Positions 1 to 7,905 of a stretch of DNA of 64,000 nt are shown one piece after another. The first letter of the stretch is position 1. Every line of letters starts with the position of its first letter. Source of the DNA: JAJPHF01 sp035293805 (GTDB taxonomy: Bacteria > Chloroflexota > UBA6077 > JAJPHF01); the NCBI GenBank assembly GCA_035293805.1, contig DATGMD010000029.1, forward strand, positions 1-64,000, in the 5' to 3' direction. The notes under the pieces are model-generated. The model worked only from the letters and a program-made list of their open reading frames with translations, had not been told where the DNA came from and searched no databases. A program made the translations under genes and the position numbers.

Positions 1-1
1 C

Positions 2-130
2 ACCCTCCGCAACACTGCGCTCAACGTGCTACGTCGGCGCGGCTTCGTGTTCCTGCCCGACGCGCGCCGCTGGCTGGCCGCTCAAGTCGATGGCGGCTTG
101 CCGCTGCTCACTCGCTCGTTAGAGCAGTGA
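2..130 (+). CDS. C-terminal fragment of an IS transposase (ISAs1-like)
   Basis: The reading frame is open from the window edge and encodes 42 residues beginning TLRNTALNVLRRRG and ending in a TGA stop. The pattern of an LRN-A-L-LLRR helix shortly before the C-terminus resembles the end of ISAs1-family DDE transposases. About 5 bases after the stop is a short atagcccta stretch that could be the terminal repeat of the element, so the IS would end near position 140. The rest of the gene and the left end lie outside the window, so neither family nor intactness can be confirmed. Confidence 0.5.
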   Translation, partial: TLRNTALNVLRRRGFVFLPDARRWLAAQVDGGLPLLTRSLEQ

Positions 131-251
131 ATAGCCCTAGACGCAGGGGACGGTTCGTTGACCGCGGCGAGCGACGGACGCTACAGTGAGGGCGGCGCAC
201 GAGCGTCGCGCCGGCCGCGCGAGCGCCCCAGCCCACACCCCGGAGGCAGCC

Positions 252-1337
252 CTGTATCGTTTCGCGCCGTCCCTCGTGGCCGCCGGGCTGGTCGTCGCGG
301 CGCTGGGGTGCGCCCCTGGCGCGACCCAGGTGGTGGAGCCCGCCGCCACACCCGGGGCGCCGCCGTCTCCCACCGTTGCCACGCTCCCCACGCCGATGGC
401 GACCGTGGAGCGCGCGGCCGTGCGGGCGCTGGTGCCCGTGGCGCCCGGGGCCTGGTCGCTGGCGGTGGCGCCTCGCCTGCATCGCGCGTACGTGACCAGC
501 CGCGAGTCGGACGTCGTCTCCATCGTCGATCTCGACCAAAATCAAGTAGTGCAGGCTGTTAGCGTCGGGCCGGACCCGCACAACGTGGTGGTGGACGAGG
601 CCGCGGGCCGCGCCTACGTCACCCTGCACGGGGGAACCTCGACACAGCGCGGCGACGCGGTCGCCGTGTTGGACGCGCTGGAGGGAACGGTGCTGGCCAA
701 GTGGCCGACCGGACCGTTCCCGGCGCAGATCGACCTCGATCCGGTCCTGGGGCGGCTGTACGTGGTGAACGAGGGCGACGGCACGGTCTCGCTGCTGGAC
801 ACGGCCGACGGCTCGACGGTGCGGCAGGTGAAGATGCCGGGCCAGCCGATGGACGTGGCGGCAAGCGTCACGTCCGGCCGCGCGTACGTGACTACCTGGG
901 TCGGCGGCGGGCTGGTGGCGCTCGACGGGCGCGACGGCGCGGTCGTGGCGCAGACGCCGCTCGGCCCGATGCCGCTGCGGGTAGCGGTGAACCCCAAGAC
1001 TGAGCGCGTCTACGCGGCCGACGGCACGGCCCCGGGGGCGGACCGCGGCGCGCTATGGACCGTGGAGGGCTGGAGCGGGGCGACGACGAGCCGGCCGCTC
1101 GGCGCGCTGCCGCTCGCCGTCGCCGCGGACGCCGAGGCGGACGAGGTGGTCGTGGCCGATGCGCGGCTGGGGACGCTGGCGCTACTGGACGGCACGGGCC
1201 AGGACCTGCGCTGGCTCGGGGCGGTGGGCCCCGCGCCGCACACGCTCATGGCGAGCCGCGCGCTGGGGCGGGCGTACGTGGTGATCAGCGGCACGAACGC
1301 CCTGGCCGTGCTCGACTGGCCACCGGCGGGGCAGTAG
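252..1337 (+). CDS. YncE-like beta-propeller lipoprotein
   Basis: This is an exported seven-bladed-propeller type protein (YncE/40-residue YVTN family). Blade motifs such as AYVTSRESDVVSIVD, LYVVNEGDGTVSLLD and AYVTTWVGGGLVALD recur about every 45 residues. The N-terminus is hydrophobic and ends in a lipobox (VAALGC), so the protein should be lipidated and face the outside. The frame opens at GTG 186, but that start puts 22 charged residues in front of the signal sequence. A GGAGG at 242-246 sits 5 bases before a CTG at 252, which would start exactly at the signal peptide, so I chose this rare CTG start. The Cys is then residue 20 of 361. The ligand is unknown. The gene stands alone after the transposase remnant. 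Confidence 0.8.
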   Translation: MYRFAPSLVAAGLVVAALGCAPGATQVVEPAATPGAPPSPTVATLPTPMATVERAAVRALVPVAPGAWSLAVAPRLHRAYVTSRESDVVSIVDLDQNQVVQAVSVGPDPHNVVVDEAAGRAYVTLHGGTSTQRGDAVAVLDALEGTVLAKWPTGPFPAQIDLDPVLGRLYVVNEGDGTVSLLDTADGSTVRQVKMPGQPMDVAASVTSGRAYVTTWVGGGLVALDGRDGAVVAQTPLGPMPLRVAVNPKTERVYAADGTAPGADRGALWTVEGWSGATTSRPLGALPLAVAADAEADEVVVADARLGTLALLDGTGQDLRWLGAVGPAPHTLMASRALGRAYVVISGTNALAVLDWPPAGQ

Positions 1338-1396
1338 ACGACGCGACAGCCGCCCCGGCGGAGCGGCTGTCAGAGCGGCGGGCGGTGGCTGGCGGG

Positions 1397-1627
1397 CTAG
1401 CCGTACCAGCGCTGCGTCCACTCCGGGTTCGCCTGCTTGAAGTCTTCGCCGACGAAGTCGTCGGGCGGGCGCTCGCCGGGATCGGGCGCGCCGATGGCCA
1501 TCAGGTGCTGGCGGAAGGCGCCCCAGTCCACGGGGTCCTCGCCGTTGGCCGCCCGAGCGTCACGCCACTCGTCGTACTGGGACCGGATGTTGGGATTGTC
1601 CGCCTCCAGGTCCGCGAAGGTACTCAT
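1397..1627 (-). CDS. Small acidic hypothetical protein
   Basis: Encodes 76 residues, rich in Asp, Glu and Trp, with no signal peptide or membrane segment, so it should be cytosolic. A good GGAGG lies 9-10 bases before the ATG. The C-terminal half (VGEDFKQANPEWTQRWYG) looks structured and conserved in character, but I do not recognise the family. It is transcribed toward the propeller lipoprotein and stands alone. Codon use and GC-rich third positions match its neighbours, which supports a real gene. Confidence 0.6.
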   Translation of the reverse strand: MSTFADLEADNPNIRSQYDEWRDARAANGEDPVDWGAFRQHLMAIGAPDPGERPPDDFVGEDFKQANPEWTQRWYG

Positions 1628-1840
1628 GTAGGCCGTTCCTCCCGTATATGCTGCCGCACGGAGCCGCCGCAGCCCCTCCCGTGCAAGCCGCGTGCCACGC
1701 CAGGACCGCGCGGCAGGTCGACGCCTACTGCTAGGGTACCACGCGTGTCATAACCGCGGTCGCGGGCCGCGGCGGCGCGTGGTTGCGGACTCGCGGTGGG
1801 CGACGGAAGGGCGCCGGGGTAGGGAGGAGCGGTACCCGAA

Positions 1841-1879
1841 TGTCAAAAATTGACATATCCGTGACGGCGCATTTATAAA
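1841..1879 (+). promoter_or_regulatory. Sigma70 promoter with palindrome over the -35 box
   Basis: TTGACA (1850-1855) and TATAAA (1874-1879) are separated by 18 bases in an AT-rich island within very GC-rich DNA. The -35 box is the right half of a 15-base palindrome, TGTCAA-AAA-TTGACA (1841-1855), a likely repressor or activator site. Transcription would start near 1886 and run to the gene at 2141 with a leader of about 250 bases. That leader contains a possible 13-codon ORF (ATG 1914, stop 1955) preceded by GAGG. Confidence 0.6.
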
Positions 1880-1935
1880 CGGTCGGCCTTTTCCCCTAGT
1901 ATATTGAGGACGAATGCGCGCGGCCGAGTGGTACC

Positions 1936-2035
1936 AGATCGGACCCGGCGGTTGACCTACCGGGGCGCGCCCTCACCCCGGCCCTCTCTCAAGGGGAGAG
2001 GGCGCAGGGGACCTTGAGCGCCGGATTCGGTATGA
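1936..2035. repeat. About 100-bp interspersed element (copy 1)
   Basis: The core is a CCCTCACCCCGGCCCTCTC / GGGGAGAGGG hairpin. It is bounded by an imperfect terminal inverted repeat (agatcggaccc on the left, ggattcggtatga on the right). A second, better preserved copy with the same order of blocks is at 44379-44485, so this is a dispersed non-coding element of MITE or REP type. It lies inside the leader of the gene at 2141. Confidence 0.5.
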
Positions 2036-2140
2036 CGCCGCAGGCGTCGCCGCTTGTGAGGAACGGTGGGCGCACGCGCCGCAGGCGGCAGAGGCCAGCG
2101 CGCGACGCTCCACCACGTCACAGCGCGGGAGCGGCTGAGG

Positions 2141-4153
2141 ATGAAGCTCCGGTTCTGGGGGACCCGCGGGTCCGTGCCCACGCCAGGGCCGCGCACGGCA
2201 CGATTCGGCGGCAACACCTCTTGCGTGGAGATTCAGGCGGACGACGGCACGCGCCTGGTGATCGACTGCGGCACGGGCGCGCGGGAGCTGGGCGCGCACC
2301 TGCTGGCCGAGAACGTCAACCCGCTGGCGGTCCATCTGCTCATCAGCCATACGCACTGGGATCACATCCAGGGCTTTCCGTTCTTTGGGCCGGCGTACGT
2401 GCCGGGCTGCGCTATCGACGTGTACTCGCCGCCGGGCCTGGAGGGCACACTGGAAGCATCGCTGTCGGGCCAGATGCAGTACACGTACTTTCCCGTGCGG
2501 CTGGGCGACCTGCGCGCCCGCATCGACTTCCACGAGCTGAGCGAGGGCACCTTTCGCGCCGGCGGCGCGCACGTGCAGGCCCAGTACCTGAACCACACGG
2601 CCCCGGCGCTTGGCTACCGGGTGACGGTGGGCGGCGTGACGGTCGTCTACGCGACCGATCACGAACCGTTCTGGTGGCCGATGGAGCGGGGGCGCGGCCC
2701 GTGGGTTCCCACGCACCCGGGCGACGCGCGCCACGTGGCGTTCCTGGAGGGCGCCGACATCGTCGTCCACGACTCGCAGTACGTGGACCTGGAATATCCG
2801 ACGAAGCGCGGCTGGGGCCACAGTACTGTCGAGTACGTCACGGAGGCGGCGCAGCTGGCGGGCGTGAAGCAGCTCGTGCTATTCCACCACGACCCGACGC
2901 ACGACGACCGGCTGCTCGCGTCGATCGCCCGCTCCGCCAGCCGCCGAGTCGCGGCCGCGGGCAGCGCGATCGAGATCATCACCGCCGCCGAGGGGCTGGT
3001 GCTCGAGCTGCCCGAGAAGCCGACCGCCGCGCCGGTAGCGCCGCAGGCGCGGCCGGCGCGGGTGCGGACGGCGCCGTTTGGGTCGCGGCTGCTGGTGGTG
3101 GGCGGCGATGCCGACGACGTCGCGGCGCTGCGCGAGGCGCTCGCGCCGGACGGCCATCGGCTGCTGCCCGCGCCGGCGGGCGCGACGGTGGCAGCGGCGG
3201 TCGAGCAGACGCACCCGGCGCTCGTCTTTCTGGTCGCGGGGCCGAGTCTGGCGGATCCGCTGCGCGCGGCCACGGAGCTGCGGGCAAGCGCGGTGGGGGC
3301 GACGCTGCCGATCGTCGCGGTGGTGGGGGAGGACGAGCCGGCGCGTGCAGCGGAGCTGCTGGCGGAGGCGACGGACGTGGTGACCCGGCCCTGGAGCCCG
3401 CCAATGCTCCGCTCGCGGGTGCGCGCCTGGCTAACGCGGCGGGATGCGGCGGACAAGCCGCCCGCGGCGCCCACGCCCATGCGGCGACGCGAGCCCGGCA
3501 AGCGGAAGCAGTCGCGGCTGCCCGACCTGTTCCGCGGGCTGCCGGCGCGGGAGCGCGCGGCGCTGCTCGGCGATGCGGCAGCCTGTCGATTCGTGCCTGG
3601 CGAGGTGCTGTTCCAGGAAGGGGACCCGCCGGGCGGGGTGTACCTGATTCGCGAGGGCGCGGTGCAGGTCGGCACGCGCGCGCCCGACGGGCAGGAAGTC
3701 GCGCTGGCGGTGCTGGAGGCGGGCGACACGGTGGGCGAGCTGGCGCCGCTCGACTCGGGGCCGCGCACGGCGACTGCGCGGGCGATCGCGCCCACGGTAG
3801 CGGACTACGTGAGCCGCGACGCGTTCCTGGCGGGGCTGGCGGTCTCGCCGCAGGCGTGCTTGCGGCTGCTGCGGCTGCTCGCCGCGCGGCTGCGCGCCAC
3901 GGACCGCCGCATGGGCGAGCTGGCGTTCGGGGCGTTGCCGGCGCGCGTGGCGCGCTATCTGCTGCAAGGGTTGGGGAGTCGCAACGGCAGCGACGGCGTC
4001 GAGATCGCCGCGCTGGCGCAGAAGGTCGGCGTGGACCGGCCGCGGCTCGAGCGGGCGCTGACGCTGCTCGAGGCGGGTGGGCTGGTGCGAGCCGAGGAGG
4101 ACCGCGTACACGTCGTCGACGCCGACGGCCTGCTACGCTTCGTATTCGAATAG
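2141..4153 (+). CDS. MBL-fold hydrolase / pseudo-receiver / cyclic-nucleotide-binding fusion
   Basis: A 670-aa cytosolic protein with four parts. Residues 1-290 are a metallo-beta-lactamase fold starting KLRFWGTRGS, with the metal motif H70-x-H72-x-D74-H75 and probable ligands H152, D173 and H249 or H250. Residues 315-432 resemble a response-regulator receiver, but the phospho-acceptor Asp position reads LVFLVAGPS and the conserved Lys is Arg, so it is probably not phosphorylated. Residues 460-580 are a cyclic-nucleotide-binding domain with an intact phosphate-binding signature (GELAPLDSGPRTATA: Glu533, Arg542). Residues 590-660 look like a Crp-type winged helix. ATG 2141 is chosen because the MBL fold begins there and the upstream codons look random; GAGG precedes it. 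Substrate and DNA targets are unknown. Confidence 0.85.
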   Translation: MKLRFWGTRGSVPTPGPRTARFGGNTSCVEIQADDGTRLVIDCGTGARELGAHLLAENVNPLAVHLLISHTHWDHIQGFPFFGPAYVPGCAIDVYSPPGLEGTLEASLSGQMQYTYFPVRLGDLRARIDFHELSEGTFRAGGAHVQAQYLNHTAPALGYRVTVGGVTVVYATDHEPFWWPMERGRGPWVPTHPGDARHVAFLEGADIVVHDSQYVDLEYPTKRGWGHSTVEYVTEAAQLAGVKQLVLFHHDPTHDDRLLASIARSASRRVAAAGSAIEIITAAEGLVLELPEKPTAAPVAPQARPARVRTAPFGSRLLVVGGDADDVAALREALAPDGHRLLPAPAGATVAAAVEQTHPALVFLVAGPSLADPLRAATELRASAVGATLPIVAVVGEDEPARAAELLAEATDVVTRPWSPPMLRSRVRAWLTRRDAADKPPAAPTPMRRREPGKRKQSRLPDLFRGLPARERAALLGDAAACRFVPGEVLFQEGDPPGGVYLIREGAVQVGTRAPDGQEVALAVLEAGDTVGELAPLDSGPRTATARAIAPTVADYVSRDAFLAGLAVSPQACLRLLRLLAARLRATDRRMGELAFGALPARVARYLLQGLGSRNGSDGVEIAALAQKVGVDRPRLERALTLLEAGGLVRAEEDRVHVVDADGLLRFVFE

Positions 4154-4210
4154 GCAGGCGGGCGCGCGAAGCGGGCCGCGTGCGCGGCCATCGGGAGGCA
4201 GACGCGGATC

Positions 4211-4873
4211 GTGGCGGGTGAGCTGCAAGACATTCCCCTGTTTCCGCTGGGCGCGGTCGTGCTCTTCCCGGGCATGGCGCTGCCGTTGCACGTCTTCGAG
4301 GAGCGCTACAAGCAGATGGTGGGGCGCTGCCTCGCGACGAACGAGGGCTTTGGGGTGGTGCTGATCCGCGAGGGGCGCGAGGTGGGCGCCCCCGCCGAGC
4401 CGTTCGAGGTGGGGACCGTTGCCCGGATCGCTAGCGTGGAGCGCCTGCCGGACGGGCGCATGAACCTGGTGACCGTTGGGACGCGGCGCTTTCGCTGCGT
4501 CGAGCACGTCCAGGTCGAGCCTTACCGCATCGCGCGGGTGGAGTGGCTGGACGACCCGCCGGCGGGCGACGAGATCGGCGCGCTGGCGGGCGAGGTGCGG
4601 GCCGCGGTCGAAGAGTACCTGCAGGCCGTTTACGCGCTGGCCGAGCGCCCGCGGCGGGCGATCGAGTTCCCCGACGACGTCGCGCTGCTGTCGTTCCAGG
4701 TGGGCGCGGTGTTGCAGATCGCGCCGCAGGAGCGGCAGCGGCTGCTGGAAACGACGGCCACCGACGCGCGCCTGCGGCAGGAGCTTGCTTACCTCCGTCG
4801 CGAGACGCGGCTGCTGCAACTCCTCCTGAGCCGCCGCGACAGCGGGAACGCCGGCAAGTTCTCGCGGAACTAG
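4211..4873 (+). CDS. LON peptidase substrate-binding (LAN) domain protein
   Basis: A 220-aa cytosolic protein with the N-terminal substrate-recognition domain of Lon but no AAA+ or protease domain. It opens IPLFPLGAVVLFPGMALPLHVFEERYKQMV, a classic start for this family, followed by a helical C-terminal region (to RRETRLLQLLLSRR). Stand-alone proteins of this type are widespread, and their exact role is not settled. It starts at GTG 4211, 57 bases after the MBL fusion gene, and may be co-transcribed with it. Its stop overlaps the stop of the convergent gene on a single CTAG at 4870-4873. Confidence 0.85.
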   Translation: MAGELQDIPLFPLGAVVLFPGMALPLHVFEERYKQMVGRCLATNEGFGVVLIREGREVGAPAEPFEVGTVARIASVERLPDGRMNLVTVGTRRFRCVEHVQVEPYRIARVEWLDDPPAGDEIGALAGEVRAAVEEYLQAVYALAERPRRAIEFPDDVALLSFQVGAVLQIAPQERQRLLETTATDARLRQELAYLRRETRLLQLLLSRRDSGNAGKFSRN

Positions 4874-5145
4874 CGGCGCCGAAAGCGGCGCACATGGCTC
4901 TCCGGGGGCGGCGCCTGACCGAGTCGCTCGGCGCGGGCGCGGCGCTCGGCCTGGCGCTGCAAGGACTCGAAACAGCGCCAGCAGACGTAGCCCCGCCCTT
5001 CCGGGTCGGGGATCGGCTCGCTCTCCACGTAGCCCGGCCCGATGAGGATCGTACACACCCGACAGTGCACGGCGCCCTCGGGCGCGGGCGGCAAGTCGCC
5101 GTCGAACTCTTCGGCGTCCAGATCGGGAGGGGCGTCGTCCTCCAC
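4870..5145 (-). CDS. Small zinc-ribbon-like protein
   Basis: Encodes 91 residues: an acidic N-terminus, a treble-clef or zinc-ribbon-like core with CRVC (residues 28-31) and CWRC (55-58) separated by 23 residues, and a highly basic C-terminal tail (RRFRRR). The four cysteines suggest one structural zinc. A longer open frame runs upstream through the glycerophosphodiesterase gene, but its composition there is that of a shadow frame. GTG 5145 with an upstream GGGAGA fits the spacing left by the neighbour, which ends at 5187. The function is not recognised; nucleic-acid or protein binding is only a guess from the basic tail. Confidence 0.65.
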   Translation of the reverse strand: MEDDAPPDLDAEEFDGDLPPAPEGAVHCRVCTILIGPGYVESEPIPDPEGRGYVCWRCFESLQRQAERRARAERLGQAPPPESHVRRFRRR

Positions 5146-5186
5146 CAGTCCGTCTCCCTGTTTCAGGCTGCGCGCTCGCCAGTACT

Positions 5187-5981
5187 CTAAGGACTTGGCG
5201 GCCGCGGCGCAAGCGCCGCGAGCAGGCGGTCGGGACGGTCGGTGATGATGGCGTCGGCGCCGAGGGCGGCGGCGCGGCGCAGGGCCGCGAGGTGGTTCAC
5301 GGTCCAGACGCCCAGGCGCAACCCGGCCGCGTGGACGGCGGCCGCCCGCGCCGGGGTGAGCGCCGCGTAGCGGAGGCCGAGCCAGGCGACGCCGGCATCC
5401 GCGAGGCGGCGCAGCGCCGCGGGCGCGTCGTCGGGCCAGCGGTCGGCGAGCGCGCCGCGCGGCACGCCAGGCGCGGCCTGGCGTGCGGCGTACAAGGCGT
5501 CCCAGTCGAAGGAGAGGAGCAGCGCGTCGGCGGCCGGGCGCGCGGCGCGCAGGGCGGCGGCGACCGCGCAGACCAGCGCGGCGGGCACGCCCGGGTCGCC
5601 CTTCAGCTCGACGTGGACGGCGGCGCGGCCGGCCACCAGGGCAAGGACGGCGGCCAGGGTGGGGGGCGGCTCGGGCGGGAGCCGCCGGCGGGGGAAGGGC
5701 GCGGTCGCGTCGAGCGCCGCGAGGCGCGCAGCCGGCCAGGCGGCAAGCGGGCCGTGGCCGTCGGTGGTGCGGTCGAGCGTCGCGTCGTGGAGGACGACCG
5801 GCACTCCGTCGCGGGTGAGGCGGACGTCGATCTCGATGGCGTCGACGGGCAAGCTTAGAGCGAGCCGGCAGGCGGCCAGGGTGTTCTCGGGTGCCAGGCC
5901 GGCGCCGCCGCGGTGCGCGACGCAGAGGGGGCGCGGCCGCGGGGACGGTGCGCCGGGGGGGGCCTGCCGCGCGTCGGCCAT
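5187..5981 (-). CDS. Glycerophosphodiester phosphodiesterase
   Basis: Hydrolyses glycerophosphodiesters to an alcohol and glycerol-3-phosphate. This is a GDPD-family TIM barrel of 264 aa with the expected active-site set: HRGG (His23, Arg24), PENT, E-x-D (Glu50, Asp52) and LHDATLDRTTDG (His65). No signal peptide is convincing, so it is probably cytosolic (UgpQ-like). The C-terminal motif GVWTVNHLAALRRAAALGADAIITDRPDRL is typical of the family. It is followed by the small zinc-ribbon gene in the same direction, 41 bases downstream. Confidence 0.9.
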   Translation of the reverse strand: MADARQAPPGAPSPRPRPLCVAHRGGAGLAPENTLAACRLALSLPVDAIEIDVRLTRDGVPVVLHDATLDRTTDGHGPLAAWPAARLAALDATAPFPRRRLPPEPPPTLAAVLALVAGRAAVHVELKGDPGVPAALVCAVAAALRAARPAADALLLSFDWDALYAARQAAPGVPRGALADRWPDDAPAALRRLADAGVAWLGLRYAALTPARAAAVHAAGLRLGVWTVNHLAALRRAAALGADAIITDRPDRLLAALAPRPPSP

Positions 5982-6033
5982 GCGCCGGCCTCGCGGGGCG
6001 CGCGGCGGCCGGTCCCGGCCTGGCCGCGGCCCG

Positions 6034-6042
6034 TGGTATAAT
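6034..6042 (+). promoter_or_regulatory. Extended -10 promoter producing a leaderless mRNA
   Basis: The sequence TGgTATAAT is a perfect -10 hexamer (6037-6042) with the extended TGn element. No clear -35 is present. The first ATG of the HEPN gene is at 6050, about 7 bases downstream, which is where transcription should begin. No Shine-Dalgarno sequence could fit, so the transcript is predicted to be leaderless. Confidence 0.65.
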
Positions 6043-6049
6043 CGCGCCC

Positions 6050-6490
6050 ATGATGGACGCCGCGATCTACCTTACCAAAGCCGAGCAGTGTCTGGCCGGC
6101 GCGGCGCTGGCCGTGCGCCACGGCCAGTACAACAACGCCGCGAACCGCGCCTACTACGCGGCGTTCCAGGCGGCAATCGCGGCGCTGTCCCGGGCCGGCG
6201 TCCAGCCGTCGACGCCGCGGTACTGGGCGCACGATTTCGTGCTGCGCGAGTACTGCGCGCGCCTGGCGCGGCCGCACGGGGCCTACCCGCCGCAGAGCGC
6301 GCCCCAGTTCAAAGCGCTGCAGGACGAACGGCTCAAGGCGGACTACGAGGTGGAATTGCTCAGCCGCGCCAGCGGCGAGCGCGCGCTGGCCCTCGCCCAG
6401 GAGTTCGTCGCGGCCGTGCGGCAGCGGCTGGGCGAGGAGGTGGCATGTCGACCGAGCGTTCGGACCCGCTCGACACGCTCGAGCCGTTGA
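6050..6490 (+). CDS. HEPN domain protein
   Basis: A 146-aa helical protein of the HEPN superfamily, recognised from KAEQCLAGAALAV followed by NAANRAYYAAFQA (residues 29-41). Many HEPN toxins are RNases with an R-x(4-6)-H motif. Here Arg33 is present but the His position is Gln40, so catalytic RNase activity is doubtful. The gene starts directly at a predicted transcription start (see 6034-6042). Its last 46 bases overlap the next gene in another frame. HEPN proteins are often encoded beside a nucleotidyltransferase (MNT) antitoxin, but no MNT fold is visible in the partner. Confidence 0.7.
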   Translation: MMDAAIYLTKAEQCLAGAALAVRHGQYNNAANRAYYAAFQAAIAALSRAGVQPSTPRYWAHDFVLREYCARLARPHGAYPPQSAPQFKALQDERLKADYEVELLSRASGERALALAQEFVAAVRQRLGEEVACRPSVRTRSTRSSR

Positions 6491-6693
6491 AGCGGGCGGT
6501 GCGCGCGCGGTTTCCCGAGGCCGAGTTCGACTACCGCGAAGCGCCGGACGGCCTGCGCGCGTACCTCGACGTGTTCACCGACTGCACGGACGACTTCGCG
6601 GTGCTCGAGTGCGTGGAGGGCATCACGCTGGACCTGTACCTGCAGCGCGGCGTGCTCGTCCACGTCTTCCCGTTCCGGCGTCGGTCGGGCTGA
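6445..6693 (+). CDS. Small partner protein overlapping the HEPN gene
   Basis: Encodes 82 residues beginning MSTERSDPLDTLEPLKRAV and ending LYLQRGVLVHVFPFRRRSG. It is acidic with a probable alpha/beta fold. GGAGG lies 6 bases before ATG 6445, inside the HEPN coding region, so the two genes are translationally coupled. The family is not recognised. The position and coupling suggest that it works with the HEPN protein, as an antitoxin-like or complex partner. Confidence 0.6.
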   Translation: MSTERSDPLDTLEPLKRAVRARFPEAEFDYREAPDGLRAYLDVFTDCTDDFAVLECVEGITLDLYLQRGVLVHVFPFRRRSG

Positions 6694-6819
6694 GAGCGGG
6701 GCCGCCGTGGGGCCGGAGCGCCAGGCGGCTGGCGAGCGCGGGACGCGGGCTGGGGAGGCGCAGCAAGTGGCGGCCCCACATCCTTGACGTGGCCGGGGCA
6801 GGCGTGGCCGAGCTGGTGG

Positions 6820-7905
6820 TTAGGGCACGGGGTGGCCGAGCTGGCGGAGCCAGTCGCGGGTCGGCCCGAGGATAATGCGGGGCTGGCGGCGCAGGGCGGC
6901 GACCTCGGCGGAGCCGGTCAGGAAGAGCGCCACACGCAGCTCTTCCAGGAACTGATCGAGCCAGCGGGCGAGCGCCGCGTCGCCCTGGAGTGCGGCGCTG
7001 AGCGCGGGCCGCGCGATGCCGACGGCCGTGGCGCCGAGCGCTAGCGCCTTTGCCGCGTCGAGGCCCGAGCGCACGCCGCCGGTGGCGATCACCGGCAGCC
7101 CGAGGCCGGCGGTTTCGACCACGGACACCGCGGTCGGTATCCCCCAGCCCTCGTAGAGCTGGCCCAGGCGCTCGGCGGCCGTGAGGCCGCGGGCGGCGGC
7201 CCGCTCGGCCTCGACGAGCGCGAAGCTGGTGCCGCCCGCGCCGCCCACGTCGAGCACCCGCACCCCGGCGTCGCGCAGGAGCGCGCCCTGGGCGCCCGTC
7301 ATCCCGGCGCCGGTCTCCTTGGCGACGACCGGGACCGGCAGCGCCGCGCACAGCCGCGCGAGCGCGGCGAGCGCGCCGCGGGCGCGCGTCTCCCCCTCCG
7401 GCTGCACGACCTCTTGCAGGTAATTGAGGTGGACGACGAGCGCATCGGCGCGAATGGCGTCGACGGCGGCCTGGACCTCGGCCAGGGTGAGCGCGGGCTG
7501 GTCGCGCTGGTCGAGGAGCTGGGGCAGGCCGACGTTGGCCAGGAGGAGCGCGTCGGGGGCGGCCGCGCGCGCGACCGCGTAGGTGTTGGCCAGCGCGGGC
7601 GTGCGCAGCGCGGCGCGCTGGCTGCCGACGCCCATCGCCAGGCCGTAGGCGGCGGTGGCGCGCGCCAGGGTAGCGTTGATGGGCGCGGCCTGCGGGTGGC
7701 CGCCGGTCATGCCGGCGATGACGACCGGCGCGCGCAGCCGGTGGCCGAGCAGCTCGACGCTGAGATCGACGGCGTCCTTGTCCACCTCGGGCAGGCAGGC
7801 GTGCAGCAGCCGCACGTCGGCCCAGCCGGCGCCGGTCGAGCCGGTGACGGCCTGCCGGGTGGTGATCTCGACGTGCTCCAGCTTCCGCTGCGGGATGTTC
7901 TCCAT
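6820..7905 (-). CDS. fni: Type 2 isopentenyl-diphosphate delta-isomerase
   Basis: An FMN- and NADPH-dependent enzyme that interconverts IPP and DMAPP for isoprenoid synthesis; cytosolic. The 361-aa TIM barrel carries the family landmarks RKLEHVEI at the N-terminus, MTGGH, MGVGSQRAAL, KETGAGMTG, DVGGAGGTSF (FMN phosphate region) and ATGGVRSGLDAAKALALGA. ATG 7905 is chosen because GGAGG lies 8-9 bases upstream and MENIPQRK is where homologues begin. The longer open frame upstream has shadow composition. The final codons contain one copy of a 13-bp direct repeat (gtggccgagctgg), and the other copy lies on the far side of the stop. Confidence 0.92.
   Translation of the reverse strand: MENIPQRKLEHVEITTRQAVTGSTGAGWADVRLLHACLPEVDKDAVDLSVELLGHRLRAPVVIAGMTGGHPQAAPINATLARATAAYGLAMGVGSQRAALRTPALANTYAVARAAAPDALLLANVGLPQLLDQRDQPALTLAEVQAAVDAIRADALVVHLNYLQEVVQPEGETRARGALAALARLCAALPVPVVAKETGAGMTGAQGALLRDAGVRVLDVGGAGGTSFALVEAERAAARGLTAAERLGQLYEGWGIPTAVSVVETAGLGLPVIATGGVRSGLDAAKALALGATAVGIARPALSAALQGDAALARWLDQFLEELRVALFLTGSAEVAALRRQPRIILGPTRDWLRQLGHPVP

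Noticed and set aside
2..1337. Propeller lipoprotein as cargo of the insertion sequence
   Set aside because: Insertion sequences of this type carry only a transposase. The gene has its own start signals and matching composition, so proximity is probably coincidental.
6803..6843. tRNA-like gtggccgagctgg sequence, twice
   Set aside because: It is a 13-bp direct repeat around the fni stop codon. No acceptor stem, T-loop or anticodon arm can be folded.
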